From Photobacterium sp. CCB-ST2H9 (GTDB taxonomy: Bacteria > Pseudomonadota > Gammaproteobacteria > Enterobacterales > Vibrionaceae), in the NCBI RefSeq assembly GCF_023151555.2, contig NZ_CP100426.1, positions 1,302,001-1,366,000 on the forward strand: a DNA stretch of 64,000 nt, read 5' to 3'. Position numbers and translations under genes: made by a program. The notes under the pieces are model-generated. The model was not told the origin of the DNA, made no database searches, and saw only the letters and a list, made by a program, of their open reading frames with translations. Shown piece by piece: positions 43,656 through 52,082 of this stretch (positions are counted from its first letter, which is position 1; each line of letters opens with the position of its first letter).

Positions 43656-44561
43656 TTAATCTCTGCCCAGCAGTCCGTCAATCGGGCTCATTTTACTCAT
43701 TGCACTCCAGATGGCTTCACAGGTTGCATGCAAGCGGGAGTGGTAACGGTAGACATATAAATCGAGCGGCACCGGTTCCCGTGCCGACAGAATTTGCAGA
43801 CGCCCTGCAGCCAGCTCGTCTTTGATCGCATAGTCCGGCAGCCAGCTGATCCCTTTCCCCTGCATCACTAACGCTTTGATAAAGTCGGTCATGGAAGACG
43901 TACACACCGTATTCTGCGTCAGGACCCGGTTGGAGCGTTGTAAGGCGCGTCCCATGTAGCTTTCTGGGGTGTAATCCAGACAGGGAACGGCATCATTTTC
44001 AGCCGGATCAAACAGGGCTTTGCCATGTTCATCGACGGCAGAAACGCAGTACAGATAACTGCGGCCGAGGTGAATCGACCGGTAAGGCGCCACTTGGAGC
44101 CGGTCTTCATAAAACGAAAACAGGAAGTCACATTTTCCGTCAATCAGCAGTTTCACCGCTTCATCGACTTCATTGGCCACCACAGAAAGCTGGGTATTCA
44201 GCACCGGATTAAACAGGCAGGTATGTAATTTCGGTAACACACTGATGGCCATCGAATGGGATGAGCTGATCCGCACGGTATGGCGGCCCAGAAATGAGCT
44301 GCCGGACAGCCGGTTCACTTCATCATCCAGTTGCTGAAGGATCGACTGAGCCGTCGTTTTGAACTGTTTGCCATGCAGGGTGAGTTCAATCGGTGTTTTA
44401 CCGCGATCAATCAGATTCAGACCCAGCTCAGCTTCCAGTGATTTGATCCGGCGGCTAAAAGCAGGCTGAGTGACGTTTCGTATGGCAGCTGCATGTGAAA
44501 AATTCCTGAGTTCCGCAAGGGTCAGGAAATCTTGCAACCATTTGGTTTCGATATTTTTCAT
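43656..44561 (-). CDS. HypT-like LysR-family regulator (hypochlorite-response type)
   Basis: 301 aa. It follows E. coli HypT (YjiE) closely as I recall that sequence: NIETKWLQDFLTLAELRNFS, TQPAFSRRIKSLEAELG, SSSHSMAISVLPKLH, VDEAVKLLIDGKCDFLFSF, SYMGRAL and SSMTDFIKALVMQGKGISWL PDYAI. E. coli HypT is switched on by oxidation of Met123, Met206 and Met230. Here Met203 (SYMGR) and Met224 (SSMTD) correspond to the last two, whereas the first position appears to be occupied by Cys115. The DNA-binding domain is intact. It could alternatively regulate aspA, the convergent neighbour. Confidence 0.82.
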   Translation of the reverse strand: MKNIETKWLQDFLTLAELRNFSHAAAIRNVTQPAFSRRIKSLEAELGLNLIDRGKTPIELTLHGKQFKTTAQSILQQLDDEVNRLSGSSFLGRHTVRISSSHSMAISVLPKLHTCLFNPVLNTQLSVVANEVDEAVKLLIDGKCDFLFSFYEDRLQVAPYRSIHLGRSYLYCVSAVDEHGKALFDPAENDAVPCLDYTPESYMGRALQRSNRVLTQNTVCTSSMTDFIKALVMQGKGISWLPDYAIKDELAAGRLQILSAREPVPLDLYVYRYHSRLHATCEAIWSAMSKMSPIDGLLGRD

Positions 44562-45016
44562 TTAATCAAAGGCTGTTTTATCGAAGAGTAAAGGTCAGCA
44601 GACCTGGCTCAGAGCGAGCGATTTCCGGATAAGATTACCAAATCCCGCCCTTTTAATCCCATGCCACTTTGTAAAATAAATGCTTTGAATCAGCCAGCCA
44701 CACCATTTTTGTTTGCCTGGAATGGGAAGGCAGATTCACTCGTCGGTCTGAAGCTGGATGCTTTTGGTCTCTGTCCTGCTGATTTCAGATTGTTGCGCAG
44801 CTTATTGCGTAATCGCACAGAATCAAATTTCCCATGATTTTTTGAGATGAAACAAAATGCATAAAAACGTAAGATGCATGTCATGCTAAGCGTTTGACTC
44901 ACATGTTTGTGGGTTGGTCGGACAAAGACTGACAAAAACAGATAAAAACTAAAAGAGTCCCGGGACTGCAGGTTCTGCTCCGCTGGGTTTTCGTTTCAAT
45001 TTACGGGGAGAGGGGC
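44562..45016. other. Intergenic region between divergent HypT-like and GFA-family genes
   Basis: About 455 bp. I see no gene with credible start and family, and no terminator. It should carry the promoters of both divergent neighbours. A TTGACT hexamer at 44893 has no convincing -10 partner. Confidence 0.45.
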
Positions 45017-45409
45017 ATGCCTGTGGAAATTAAGCCAGTTCACAAAGCGAGTTGTCATTGTGGTGCTGTCGTACTTGAACTGAAGATGCCGAATGGTCTG
45101 GAAGATCCGCGTCGTTGTTCCTGCTCAATGTGCCGGAAAAGAGGCGCGATTGCCGCTTCGGTACTGCTGGAAAATCTGACAATTGTCAAAGGGGAAGAGA
45201 ACCTCTCGCTCTATCAGTTCAATACGATGACGGCGAAACATTACTTTTGTAAAACCTGCGGAATTTATACCCATCATCAGCGTCGCTCCAATCCCCACCA
45301 GTTCGCGATCAATGTGGCTTGCCTGGAAGGCGTGAATCCATATGAACTGGAGCCTGTCAAAATTTACGACGGGATTCACCACCCATCGGACCAAGAGTAT
45401 GGGAACTGA
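45017..45409 (+). CDS. GFA/CENP-V-family zinc protein
   Basis: 130 aa with the zinc-binding cysteines of the glutathione-dependent formaldehyde-activating (GFA) fold: Cys13/Cys15 in SCHCG, Cys34/36/39 in CSCSMC and Cys78/81 in CKTCG. Most family members have not been shown to act on formaldehyde, so the name describes the fold. Start supported by GGGGAGAGGGGC. Its 3' end overlaps the HD-domain gene start by 11 bp, so the two are coupled. Confidence 0.83.
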   Translation: MPVEIKPVHKASCHCGAVVLELKMPNGLEDPRRCSCSMCRKRGAIAASVLLENLTIVKGEENLSLYQFNTMTAKHYFCKTCGIYTHHQRRSNPHQFAINVACLEGVNPYELEPVKIYDGIHHPSDQEYGN

Positions 45410-46091
45410 CGTGACCCTATCAGCAGCACAACTTCATGATTTTGAACGTCAGTTTCTGGCTTTCATTCAACGCGAAATGAAGCAGGATCTTGCCCATGAC
45501 ATGAATCATGTCAGCAGAGTTGTGCGTACCGCAAAAAGCCTGTGCCGGAAAGAACAGGCAATCGCAGAAGTTGTTGTGCCTGCTGCTTATCTGCATGACT
45601 GTTTTTCCTACGGGAAAGAACACCCGAAACGCCGAGAAAGTTCCAGCATTGCAGCGGGGAAAGCGGTTCATTTTCTGGAAGAAATCGGCTATCCGGTTCA
45701 GTACCTTAACGCCATTCACCACGCCATTGTTGCACACAGTTTCAGCGCCAATGTTCTGGCGCAAACACTGGAAGCTCAGATTGTGCAGGATGCCGATCGT
45801 TTGGATGCGCTCGGTGCAATTGGGATTGCACGCTGTGTTCAGGTCAGTTCCAGCTTAGGTCGTGCACTGTATGAGGCGGCAGACCCGTTTTGCGGTGCGC
45901 GGGAACCTGATGATGGCACTTATACCATCGACCATTTCTACCGCAAGCTTTTCAGGTTGTCTGCGCAGATGAATACGCCTTCAGGCCGGGAAGAAGCCAC
46001 ACGGCGAACACAATATATGCGGGATTTTTTGCAGCAGCTACAGGGCGAAATTGATAGCGAATTCGTTGTGCCGTCTGGCGAACACAAGTGA
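45399..46091 (+). CDS. HD-domain phosphohydrolase, YedJ-like
   Basis: About 230 aa from ATG 45399. HD metal site: AHDMNHVSRVVRTAKSLC (His-Asp), AAYLHDCFSYGKEHPKR, HHAIVAHSFSAN and QDADRLDALGAIGIAR. This spacing and the tail DPFCGAREPDDGTYTIDHFY RKLFRL match E. coli YedJ closely. Such enzymes probably hydrolyse phosphoesters of nucleotides; the substrate is not known. Translation overlaps the upstream GFA-family gene. Confidence 0.85.
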   Translation: MGTDVTLSAAQLHDFERQFLAFIQREMKQDLAHDMNHVSRVVRTAKSLCRKEQAIAEVVVPAAYLHDCFSYGKEHPKRRESSSIAAGKAVHFLEEIGYPVQYLNAIHHAIVAHSFSANVLAQTLEAQIVQDADRLDALGAIGIARCVQVSSSLGRALYEAADPFCGAREPDDGTYTIDHFYRKLFRLSAQMNTPSGREEATRRTQYMRDFLQQLQGEIDSEFVVPSGEHK

Positions 46092-46100
46092 GGACAGTTG

Positions 46101-46556
46101 ATGGAATTAAGGTTTAGAGAAGCCAGATCTGAAGATTTAGAACATCTGATCGGGATGCTGGCGGATGACATACTGGGCAGCCAGCGCGAAGACACCTCTG
46201 TACCACTGAACCCGGCGTATCTCTCTGCGTTTCAGGCGATTGAGTCGGATGCGAATAACAGTCTGGTTCTTGCCGAAAATGAAGGGCAGGTGATGGGTAT
46301 GTTACAGCTGACCTATATTCCTTCGCTGACCTTGACGGGCAGCTGGCGTTGTCTGGTTGAGGGCGTGCGCATCCACTCGGCTTATCGCGGATTGGGATGT
46401 GGCGAAAAACTGTTTGAATACGCGATTGAAAGCGCGAAGCGCAAAGGATGCGCCATGATACAGCTCACCAGCGATAAATTACGGCCGGATGCAATCCGGT
46501 TTTATGAAAAACTGGGGTTTACGGCCAGTCATCAGGGAATGAAGATGAAACTGTAA
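46101..46556 (+). CDS. GNAT-family N-acetyltransferase
   Basis: About 151 aa from ATG 46101, nine bases behind GAGGACAG and ten bases after the HD-domain gene. Core: LVEGVRIHSAYRGLGCGEKL FEYAI (Arg-x-x-Gly-x-Gly) and AIRFYEKLGFTASHQGMKM. The arrangement resembles small aminoglycoside/polyamine-type GNATs, but no substrate can be named. One of six acetyltransferases in 46-52 kb. Confidence 0.83.
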   Translation: MELRFREARSEDLEHLIGMLADDILGSQREDTSVPLNPAYLSAFQAIESDANNSLVLAENEGQVMGMLQLTYIPSLTLTGSWRCLVEGVRIHSAYRGLGCGEKLFEYAIESAKRKGCAMIQLTSDKLRPDAIRFYEKLGFTASHQGMKMKL

Positions 46557-46610
46557 ATTCCCCGTCCGGATGAATCAGGAAAATACCTGAACGGAGCCAA
46601 AGGGAGACAC

Positions 46611-46985
46611 ATGAATAACATATTGCTCAATGAAGTCAGAAGCGCAGAAGAAAAATTAAAGCAAGCCATGCTTACCTCAGACACCGATGTCTTGACTGAC
46701 TTACTCGCGGAAGATCTGATTTTTACCAACCATTTGGGACAGCGTTTAACCCGGGATGATGATCTGTCCGTGCATGCATCGGGCCAGCTGAATATTCAGT
46801 CAATTGAAGTGTCTGACGAGATGTTTTATCAGGTCGGTACTTTTACGATTGTGAATGTCAGAACCGATATTACCGGCACCTATGATGGTGAAGCGGCGAA
46901 TGGACGCTTCAGGTTCACCCGGATCTGGCTGAAGAAAAACGGCAAGTTACAGGTCAAAGCAGCCCATTCCAGTTTGATTGTTTAA
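46611..46985 (+). CDS. SnoaL/NTF2-like small protein
   Basis: 124 aa with ribosome binding site AGGGAGACAC. Pattern LKQAMLTSDTDVLTDLLAED LIFTNHLGQ ... GTYDGEAANGRFRFTRIWLK KNGKLQVKAAHSSLI, the cone-shaped NTF2-like fold of the DUF4440 group. No catalytic residues can be assigned; such proteins are often binding or accessory domains. It is 11 bp before the hydrolase gene, probably the same operon. Confidence 0.78.
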   Translation: MNNILLNEVRSAEEKLKQAMLTSDTDVLTDLLAEDLIFTNHLGQRLTRDDDLSVHASGQLNIQSIEVSDEMFYQVGTFTIVNVRTDITGTYDGEAANGRFRFTRIWLKKNGKLQVKAAHSSLIV

Positions 46986-46996
46986 CGGGAGTTCAA

Positions 46997-47914
46997 ATGC
47001 GTCAGTTCTTGAGTTTCACCTTGTTGGGCATGCTCACTTTGTCTTCTGCCTTTTCCGGCCCGGCTGCCGGTGAAACGTTGCAGAGAGCTGACGGTTCGCC
47101 CATTACTTATTATCTGAAACAGACTGAGGGGGACAAGCTGCTGGTGCTTGTTCAGGGCTCAGACTGCAACAGCGTGTATCACAACGACAGGATCAATCGT
47201 CAGTTCAGTCAGGTCATTGATGATGCAGATATTCTTACGGTAGAAAAGTACGGCATTGATCAGCGGCTGGTCTGGCGCACGGACGCTGAGCGGGATGATT
47301 GTCCCGAACTTTATCTGAAACATGATTCCCCGCAGCAGCGCGTAAGTGATTATCGTCAGGTGATCAAGCAGTTGACCCAAAGCAAGCTGTACCGGCAAGT
47401 GATTGTACTTGGCGGCAGTGAAGGCGCGCTGGTAGCCCACCTGCTGGGGATTGACAATGAGCAGGTTGATGCGGTGGTGTCACTCAATGGCGGGGGGCGT
47501 TATTTCATTGATGATGTTCTCTATAACATGCGCTCTCAGATGCCGCCGGAAGCTTATCAGGAAGCGGAAGCCGGATTTCGGCAGTTTGCCCAGTCTGTGG
47601 TGCAGAATGAAGCTATGGATATCACCGTGAGCGGCCATGGTTTTCCGTGGTGGAAACAGATGCTGACCATCGATCAGCAATCTGTTCTGGCGAAAGTGAC
47701 TGTGCCTTTGCTGCTGATTCAGGCCGGGCAGGATACCAATGTTGATCCTGCCTCTTTTACGGCCATGGTAAAGGCCTTGAAAGATACCCGGCCAAACCTT
47801 CAGCCGCGGAATTATGCCAGTCTGGATCACCGGTTTCAGGATCAGCAAGGGCACAGTCATACCGGGCAGGTGGTTCAGGACATCAGACTCTGGCTGGCGA
47901 CCTTGCGTCAATAA
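46997..47914 (+). CDS. Exported alpha/beta hydrolase
   Basis: 305 aa with a signal peptide ending near residue 24 (SGPAAGE). Alpha/beta-hydrolase fold: nucleophile Ser in VIVLGGSEGALVAHLLG, acid candidate Asp in PLLLIQAGQDTNVDP, and His in YASLDHRFQ. It is periplasmic or secreted. The substrate is not known; an esterase or peptidase is possible. Start behind ACGGGAGTTCAA. Confidence 0.8.
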   Translation: MRQFLSFTLLGMLTLSSAFSGPAAGETLQRADGSPITYYLKQTEGDKLLVLVQGSDCNSVYHNDRINRQFSQVIDDADILTVEKYGIDQRLVWRTDAERDDCPELYLKHDSPQQRVSDYRQVIKQLTQSKLYRQVIVLGGSEGALVAHLLGIDNEQVDAVVSLNGGGRYFIDDVLYNMRSQMPPEAYQEAEAGFRQFAQSVVQNEAMDITVSGHGFPWWKQMLTIDQQSVLAKVTVPLLLIQAGQDTNVDPASFTAMVKALKDTRPNLQPRNYASLDHRFQDQQGHSHTGQVVQDIRLWLATLRQ

Positions 47915-47935
47915 AACAATGTTGATGGTTTAGAC

Positions 47936-48391
47936 ATGGAAATCGTGAAGTATTCAGCCGAGCATAAAGATGATTGTGTTCTGGCATTCAAGAGTAACCT
48001 GGACCAGTTTTTTGCCGCATCGGAACTGGATGAATTTATGGCGTTTCTGGATACCCAGGCACTGAATTCACCTTATTTTGTGTTGATGAAGGAAGGGCAG
48101 GTGATTGGCTGCGGCGGTGTCAGTGTTTATCAGGGCATCAGCTATTTATGCTGGGGGCTGGTGCACCGTGCACACCATCATTGCGGTCTGGGCGCCTTAC
48201 TGACCGAATACCGGTTAGACTGGATCCGGTCTGAAAATTTATCCGACAGCGTCAAAATTGAAACTTCACAGCATACACAGGGTTTTTATGCCCGATACGG
48301 ATTCGTAGTGACAAACGTGGTTCACAATGGTTTCGGAGAAGGCGTGGATCAGGTCACGATGGTGCTGGATTTATCTTCGGTTCACGCTTGA
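47936..48391 (+). CDS. GNAT-family N-acetyltransferase
   Basis: 151 aa. Motif A is CWGLVHRAHHHCGLGALLTE YRLDW (His-x-x-Gly-x-Gly), with C-terminal FYARYGFVVTNVV. It has a weak ribosome binding site and starts 21 bp after the hydrolase, so it is probably read on the same transcript. Substrate unknown. Confidence 0.78.
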   Translation: MEIVKYSAEHKDDCVLAFKSNLDQFFAASELDEFMAFLDTQALNSPYFVLMKEGQVIGCGGVSVYQGISYLCWGLVHRAHHHCGLGALLTEYRLDWIRSENLSDSVKIETSQHTQGFYARYGFVVTNVVHNGFGEGVDQVTMVLDLSSVHA

Positions 48392-48454
48392 GTCCGGCCA
48401 CGGAGAACGATTGAACTGATATTTGAAATTCATTTCACGAAAAGGAGATTCATC

Positions 48455-48964
48455 ATGACGCTTCCTGCACAATCCGGCATGCATACACTGCTAAAAGACG
48501 CTTATTTCTTTGACAGTCATTCGACCACAATCCCTTATCGTAACCAGTCTGCGCTTGATGTTTATTTTGTGCTCGTCAAAGAGACACCTTCCTGGGTGAA
48601 TCGATTAATGGCGTTACGCAATTATATTGTTGGCTTTCTGGGATTGAAAAATCTGGGTCACATGGCAGATATCGATGCCGCTAAACCGAATGCAGAGTAC
48701 CGGGCCGGAGACAAAGTAGGCATTTTTTCAATTTATTCGGTTTCCGACCAGGAGATTATTTTAGAAGACCGGGATAAGCACCTGGATGTCAGAGTCTCTT
48801 TTTTTGTTGAGCCTGCTGGTGAAACAGCAACTGTTCATGCCAGTACTGTCGTTCAGGTGAAAAACTGGCTTGGTAAACTGTACATGTTTTTTGTTGCGCC
48901 AGTCCATCAAGTGATTGTGCCGACGTCCCTTAAAAAACTGCAACGCGCAGAAAATCAGCTGTAA
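48455..48964 (+). CDS. DUF2867-family protein
   Basis: 169 aa; AAAGGAGATTCATC precedes the start. It follows the DUF2867 plan: DVYFVLVKETPSWVNRLMAL RNYIV, GDKVGIFSIYSVSDQEIILE DRDKHLDVRVSFF and WLGKLYMFFVAPVHQVIV. Function is unknown. The hydrophobic segments near 60 and 150 suggest lipid or membrane association, not firm helices. The next acetyltransferase starts 10 bp later. Confidence 0.75.
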   Translation: MTLPAQSGMHTLLKDAYFFDSHSTTIPYRNQSALDVYFVLVKETPSWVNRLMALRNYIVGFLGLKNLGHMADIDAAKPNAEYRAGDKVGIFSIYSVSDQEIILEDRDKHLDVRVSFFVEPAGETATVHASTVVQVKNWLGKLYMFFVAPVHQVIVPTSLKKLQRAENQL

Positions 48965-48974
48965 AGAGAACTGC

Positions 48975-49421
48975 ATGAACGTACATTTATTAGAAACGTC
49001 TGAATTCGAGAAGTCCCCTGATTTACCGGCCGTCTTGGATGTGTTGCTGCAACTCCGGCCTCAATACGACCGGACATCGCTGCTGGGTCAAATTCAAACA
49101 CAGCTGGCACAGGGCTATCAGATCGTTTACGTGAAATCCGGCGTTCAGGTACTGGGTGTGGCGGGCTTTGTTGTCACTGAAAAACTGGCCTGGGGCAAGG
49201 CGATTTATGTGGATGATTTGGTCACGGATCAGCATCACCGCAGTCAGGGGGTAGGCGACTGCCTTATTCAATGGCTGAAAGATTATGGTCAGATGCAGGG
49301 ATGCGGACAATTGCATCTCGACTCTGGCGTTCAGCGATTTGCCGCGCACCGGTTTTATCTGCGTCAAGGCTTCAACATTGCCAGCCATCATTTTTCGATC
49401 ACCGATCTTGAGGGTGAATGA
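48975..49421 (+). CDS. GNAT-family N-acetyltransferase
   Basis: About 148 aa from ATG 48975 (AAGAGAACTGC upstream). Core: IYVDDLVTDQHHRSQGVGDC LIQWL (Arg-Ser-Gln-Gly-Val-Gly) and HRFYLRQGFNIASHHF. It is placed just after the DUF2867 gene in the same orientation, and a strong bidirectional terminator follows. Substrate unknown. Confidence 0.82.
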   Translation: MNVHLLETSEFEKSPDLPAVLDVLLQLRPQYDRTSLLGQIQTQLAQGYQIVYVKSGVQVLGVAGFVVTEKLAWGKAIYVDDLVTDQHHRSQGVGDCLIQWLKDYGQMQGCGQLHLDSGVQRFAAHRFYLRQGFNIASHHFSITDLEGE

Positions 49422-49454
49422 TAGTACAGGTCAGGGGGAAAAAGCTCACTGCAA

Positions 49455-49482
49455 AAAAACGGAAGATTGCTCTTCCGTTTTT
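49455..49482. terminator. Bidirectional terminator between acetyltransferase and peroxiredoxin genes
   Basis: Perfect 12-bp stem AAAAACGGAAGA-TTGC-TCTTCCGTTTTT. The A and T ends let it work for both convergent genes. Confidence 0.92.
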
Positions 49483-49500
49483 GAATGCAGCCGGTTTGAA

Positions 49501-49974
49501 TTACAGGAGCTCGAGCAGTTTTTCTGCCTTGCTGACTTCAAATTCTTTCGGCGCTTCAATATTCAGTCGGGTCACCACACCATCGTCGAGCAGCATGGCG
49601 TAACGTTGTGAACGAATGCCACCAAATTTCTCGGTGTCCATTTCCAGGCCCAGCGCTTTGGTGAAACTGCCGTCACCGTCGGCCAGCATCATGATTTCAG
49701 ATGCATTTTGTGCTTCGCCCCAGGCTTGCATCACAAAAGCATCGTTCACAGAAACACAGGCAATCAGATCAACGCCTTTGGCTTTCAACTGGTCGGCATG
49801 GACCACATAACCTGGCAGGTGAGACTCAGAACAAGTCGGTGTAAATGCGCCCGGTACGGCAAATAAAATGACTTTTTTGCCGGCGAACAGCTCGGTGACG
49901 TCATGATTGACCATGCCGTCTTTGGTCAGTTCACTGAGTGTAGCATTCGGGAGTTTCTGGCCTTGCTGGATCAT
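49501..49974 (-). CDS. Peroxiredoxin, Prx5/thioredoxin-dependent type
   Basis: Reduces hydrogen peroxide and organic peroxides in the cytoplasm. About 157 aa from ATG 49974. The active site PGAFTPTCSESHLPGY has peroxidatic Cys48 with the P-x-x-x-T-x-x-C arrangement of the Prx5 branch, and MLLDDGVVTRLNIE occurs near the C-terminus. There is no fused glutaredoxin domain, in contrast to the Haemophilus-type hybrid. It is transcribed on its own. Confidence 0.9.
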   Translation of the reverse strand: MIQQGQKLPNATLSELTKDGMVNHDVTELFAGKKVILFAVPGAFTPTCSESHLPGYVVHADQLKAKGVDLIACVSVNDAFVMQAWGEAQNASEIMMLADGDGSFTKALGLEMDTEKFGGIRSQRYAMLLDDGVVTRLNIEAPKEFEVSKAEKLLELL

Positions 49975-50166
49975 GTTTGATTTCCTTTCTTCATCATCAA
50001 TGAGATTCAATTCAGTCTAGTCTGATTTCACCGTAAGAAACACAGAAAAAAGATAGGGTTATCCATTTTTAACCTGATGAAACCCGCTTGATATGCACTG
50101 GCGCTCTATTATACTGATGCCTTCCCATATCCCTTGCGGGACACTTCGACAATTCATGGAAAGAAT

Positions 50167-50706
50167 ATGTTAGCCACCCCAAGAACCCGATTAGAAATCT
50201 TACCGGCTGATGACGCAGGATTGTTGCTGGCTTATTACCGGGAGAATCAGGCCCATTTAGCGCCATGGGAACCGATTCGGGACGAAAATTACCTGACCTT
50301 ACCGAACTGGCAGACGCAGTTATCGAATGCGCAAGCGGCCTTTGACGCGGGCAGCGAATACCGTTTTGTTGCGCTAAATCCAGCGCGAACCGAAGTCGTG
50401 GGTGTTTGCAATTTTACCGGGGTGGCAAGAGGGCCGTTTCAGGCGTGCTATCTGGGTTATTCGATTGCGAAAAAGTATGAAGGGCAGGGATTCATGCAGG
50501 AAATTCTGGAAGCTGCCATGCGATATATGATCAATGACGTGGAGCTGAACCGGATTATGGCTAATTACATGCCTGCCAATGAACGCAGTGCACATGTTTT
50601 AGAAAAACTGGGATTTGAAAAAGAAGGTTACGCCAGACGATATCTGAAAATTGCCGGGCAATGGGAAGATCATGTCTTGACAGCCAGAGTCAGAGCATAT
50701 CAGTAA
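50167..50706 (+). CDS. RimJ/RimL-type GNAT acetyltransferase
   Basis: About 179 aa from ATG 50167 (GGAAAGAAT upstream). RimJ-like pattern: TPRTRLEILPADDAGLLLAY, ENQAHLAPWEP, LGYSIAKKYEGQGFMQEILE AAM and NRIMANYMPANERSAHVLEK LGFEKEGYARRYLKIAGQW. RimJ acetylates the N-terminal alanine of ribosomal protein S5. Other members act on different protein N-termini or on amines, so the exact target is unproven. Confidence 0.83.
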   Translation: MLATPRTRLEILPADDAGLLLAYYRENQAHLAPWEPIRDENYLTLPNWQTQLSNAQAAFDAGSEYRFVALNPARTEVVGVCNFTGVARGPFQACYLGYSIAKKYEGQGFMQEILEAAMRYMINDVELNRIMANYMPANERSAHVLEKLGFEKEGYARRYLKIAGQWEDHVLTARVRAYQ

Positions 50707-50762
50707 ATACTTGCTTTCATCTGAAAACAGACAGAATGAGTGGTTCTTTCAAGGAGGAGAAC

Positions 50763-51206
50763 ATGCAGGATTATGAAATCAGTACCGACCAATCCCGACT
50801 GGACTTTAGGGTTATACACGGTTTTCTGGCCAACAGCTATTGGGCAAAAAATATTCCGGAAACCGTGATGAAAAAAGCCATCGAACATTCCCTCTGTTTC
50901 GGGATTTATCAGGCCACTGGGGAACAGGTCGGTTTTGCCCGGATGATCACGGATAAAGCAACTTTTGCTTACTTAGCGGATGTGTTTATCAGTGATGCAC
51001 ACCGGGGCAAGGGGCTGAGCAAAAAGCTCATGGATGACATCGTTCGTCATCCGGATTTACAGGGGCTCAGACGGATGGTGTTAGCAACTCGCGACGCGCA
51101 CGGTCTTTATGCGCAGTACGGATTCCGGCCAATTCAGCATCCGGAAAGTTTTATGGAAATCTGGCAGCCAGATGTGTATCAGGCTGCGGTGCCTGAATCC
51201 GTGTGA
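50763..51206 (+). CDS. GNAT-family N-acetyltransferase
   Basis: About 147 aa from ATG 50763 behind the very strong AAGGAGGAGAAC; 56 bp after the RimJ-like gene. Core: YLADVFISDAHRGKGLSKKL MDDIV (Arg-Gly-Lys-Gly) and HGLYAQYGFRPIQHPESFME I. The N-terminal ANSYWAKNIPETVMKKAIEH SLCFGIY is shared with a widespread subgroup of uncharacterised acetyltransferases. Substrate unknown. Confidence 0.83.
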   Translation: MQDYEISTDQSRLDFRVIHGFLANSYWAKNIPETVMKKAIEHSLCFGIYQATGEQVGFARMITDKATFAYLADVFISDAHRGKGLSKKLMDDIVRHPDLQGLRRMVLATRDAHGLYAQYGFRPIQHPESFMEIWQPDVYQAAVPESV

Positions 51207-51263
51207 TGCATGGTGGCGGTATGTGCTGAGCCGTACACATTAGCGATTTGGGATGAGGAAAAT

Positions 51264-51719
51264 ATGGATATTCACTTGAGAGCGGTGTCAGAAGATGAAT
51301 TTGACTCACTCTTTTCTGTCGTAAAACAAAGTCTGTATGTTTATGTTGATTCAGTGTTTGGCTGGGATGATGATTTTCAGCGCCATCGCTTGAAAACGGA
51401 CTATAAGCCAGATTGGTTTTACTGGATTGAACTTGCTTCTGAACGCGTTGGCTTATTCTGTTTTAAGCCGTACAAATGTGCCTACCATATCCACTTGCTG
51501 ATTGTGCTGCCCGAATTTCAAAATCAGCAAATTGGTACAGTGATAATGCATGATCTTCATCATCGGGCTTATCGTGAAAACCGAAGCCGTGTGACATTAT
51601 CCAGTTTTGCCTGTAATACAAATGCAATCCGTTTTTACCAATCATTAGGTTATCAGGTCGAAGCACGCGATGAGCATTTCTTCTCTTTGGCATTGAGGCT
51701 TGCTGATTTTCAGGTTTAA
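51264..51719 (+). CDS. GNAT-family N-acetyltransferase
   Basis: About 151 aa from ATG 51264 (GGATGAGGAAAAT upstream). Core: HIHLLIVLPEFQNQQIGTVI MHDL (Gln-Asn-Gln-Gln-Ile-Gly, with Gln in place of the first Gly) and NTNAIRFYQSLGYQVEARDE HFF. It is the last of the plus-strand acetyltransferase run. The DNA is more AT-rich than the preceding genes, as are the two genes that follow. Confidence 0.8.
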   Translation: MDIHLRAVSEDEFDSLFSVVKQSLYVYVDSVFGWDDDFQRHRLKTDYKPDWFYWIELASERVGLFCFKPYKCAYHIHLLIVLPEFQNQQIGTVIMHDLHHRAYRENRSRVTLSSFACNTNAIRFYQSLGYQVEARDEHFFSLALRLADFQV

Positions 51720-51732
51720 ACAAAATACCGTG

Positions 51733-51892
51733 TATATAGCGCCCCTATGGCTACAAGGTTGTGGGTATATGATGGGATGTGTAGGGTGCTGCCATCCCCG
51801 TTCCCACCTGCTATTCCCATGAAGGTAGGGTTCGAAGTCAGCGCCTTCGTTCTACAGAAAAATCAGGTGGCCTGGTTGCAGCCTGATTTTTT
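51733..51892 (+). ncRNA. Candidate structured small RNA with terminator
   Basis: About 150 bp with no credible gene holds a TATATA box (51733), three short hairpins and an intrinsic terminator. The hairpins are GGGATG/CATCCC at 51774/51793, CCCACCT/AGGTAGGG at 51803/51823 and CGAAG/CTTCG at 51833/51845. The terminator is AATCAGG (51861) with CCTGATT (51882) and a run of T. The order promoter-hairpins-terminator is what a small RNA would look like. It could also be a decayed gene end. An open frame across it (51747-52025) has no ribosome binding site. Confidence 0.35.
51861..51892 (+). terminator. Rho-independent terminator downstream of the candidate RNA
   Basis: AATCAGG / CCTGATT stem (51861-51867 with 51882-51888), 14-nt loop, run of six T from 51887. 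Confidence 0.75.
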
Positions 51893-52082
51893 ATCCTTTC
51901 CTCAACTGCACACCTCACATGCATCCTGGTATCTATTCGTAATATTGAATGGGATGCATATTTTTTATTGTTGTAATTCAAAAGGTCGCTTTATTTGTTC
52001 GTTGGAAAATCCCATTTTCCTTTGAATCATTCCTTCAATGCTTGAGAGGAATGCCAGCGTTTAATTTCAGGAGAAACAGCGG

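Noticed and set aside
51828..51850. tRNA-like element around GGGTTCGAAGTC
   Set aside because: Neither acceptor stem, D-arm, anticodon arm nor CCA end can be fitted around it.
51747..52025. 92-codon plus-strand frame
   Set aside because: No Shine-Dalgarno sequence, low-complexity odd composition, and it runs through a terminator hairpin.
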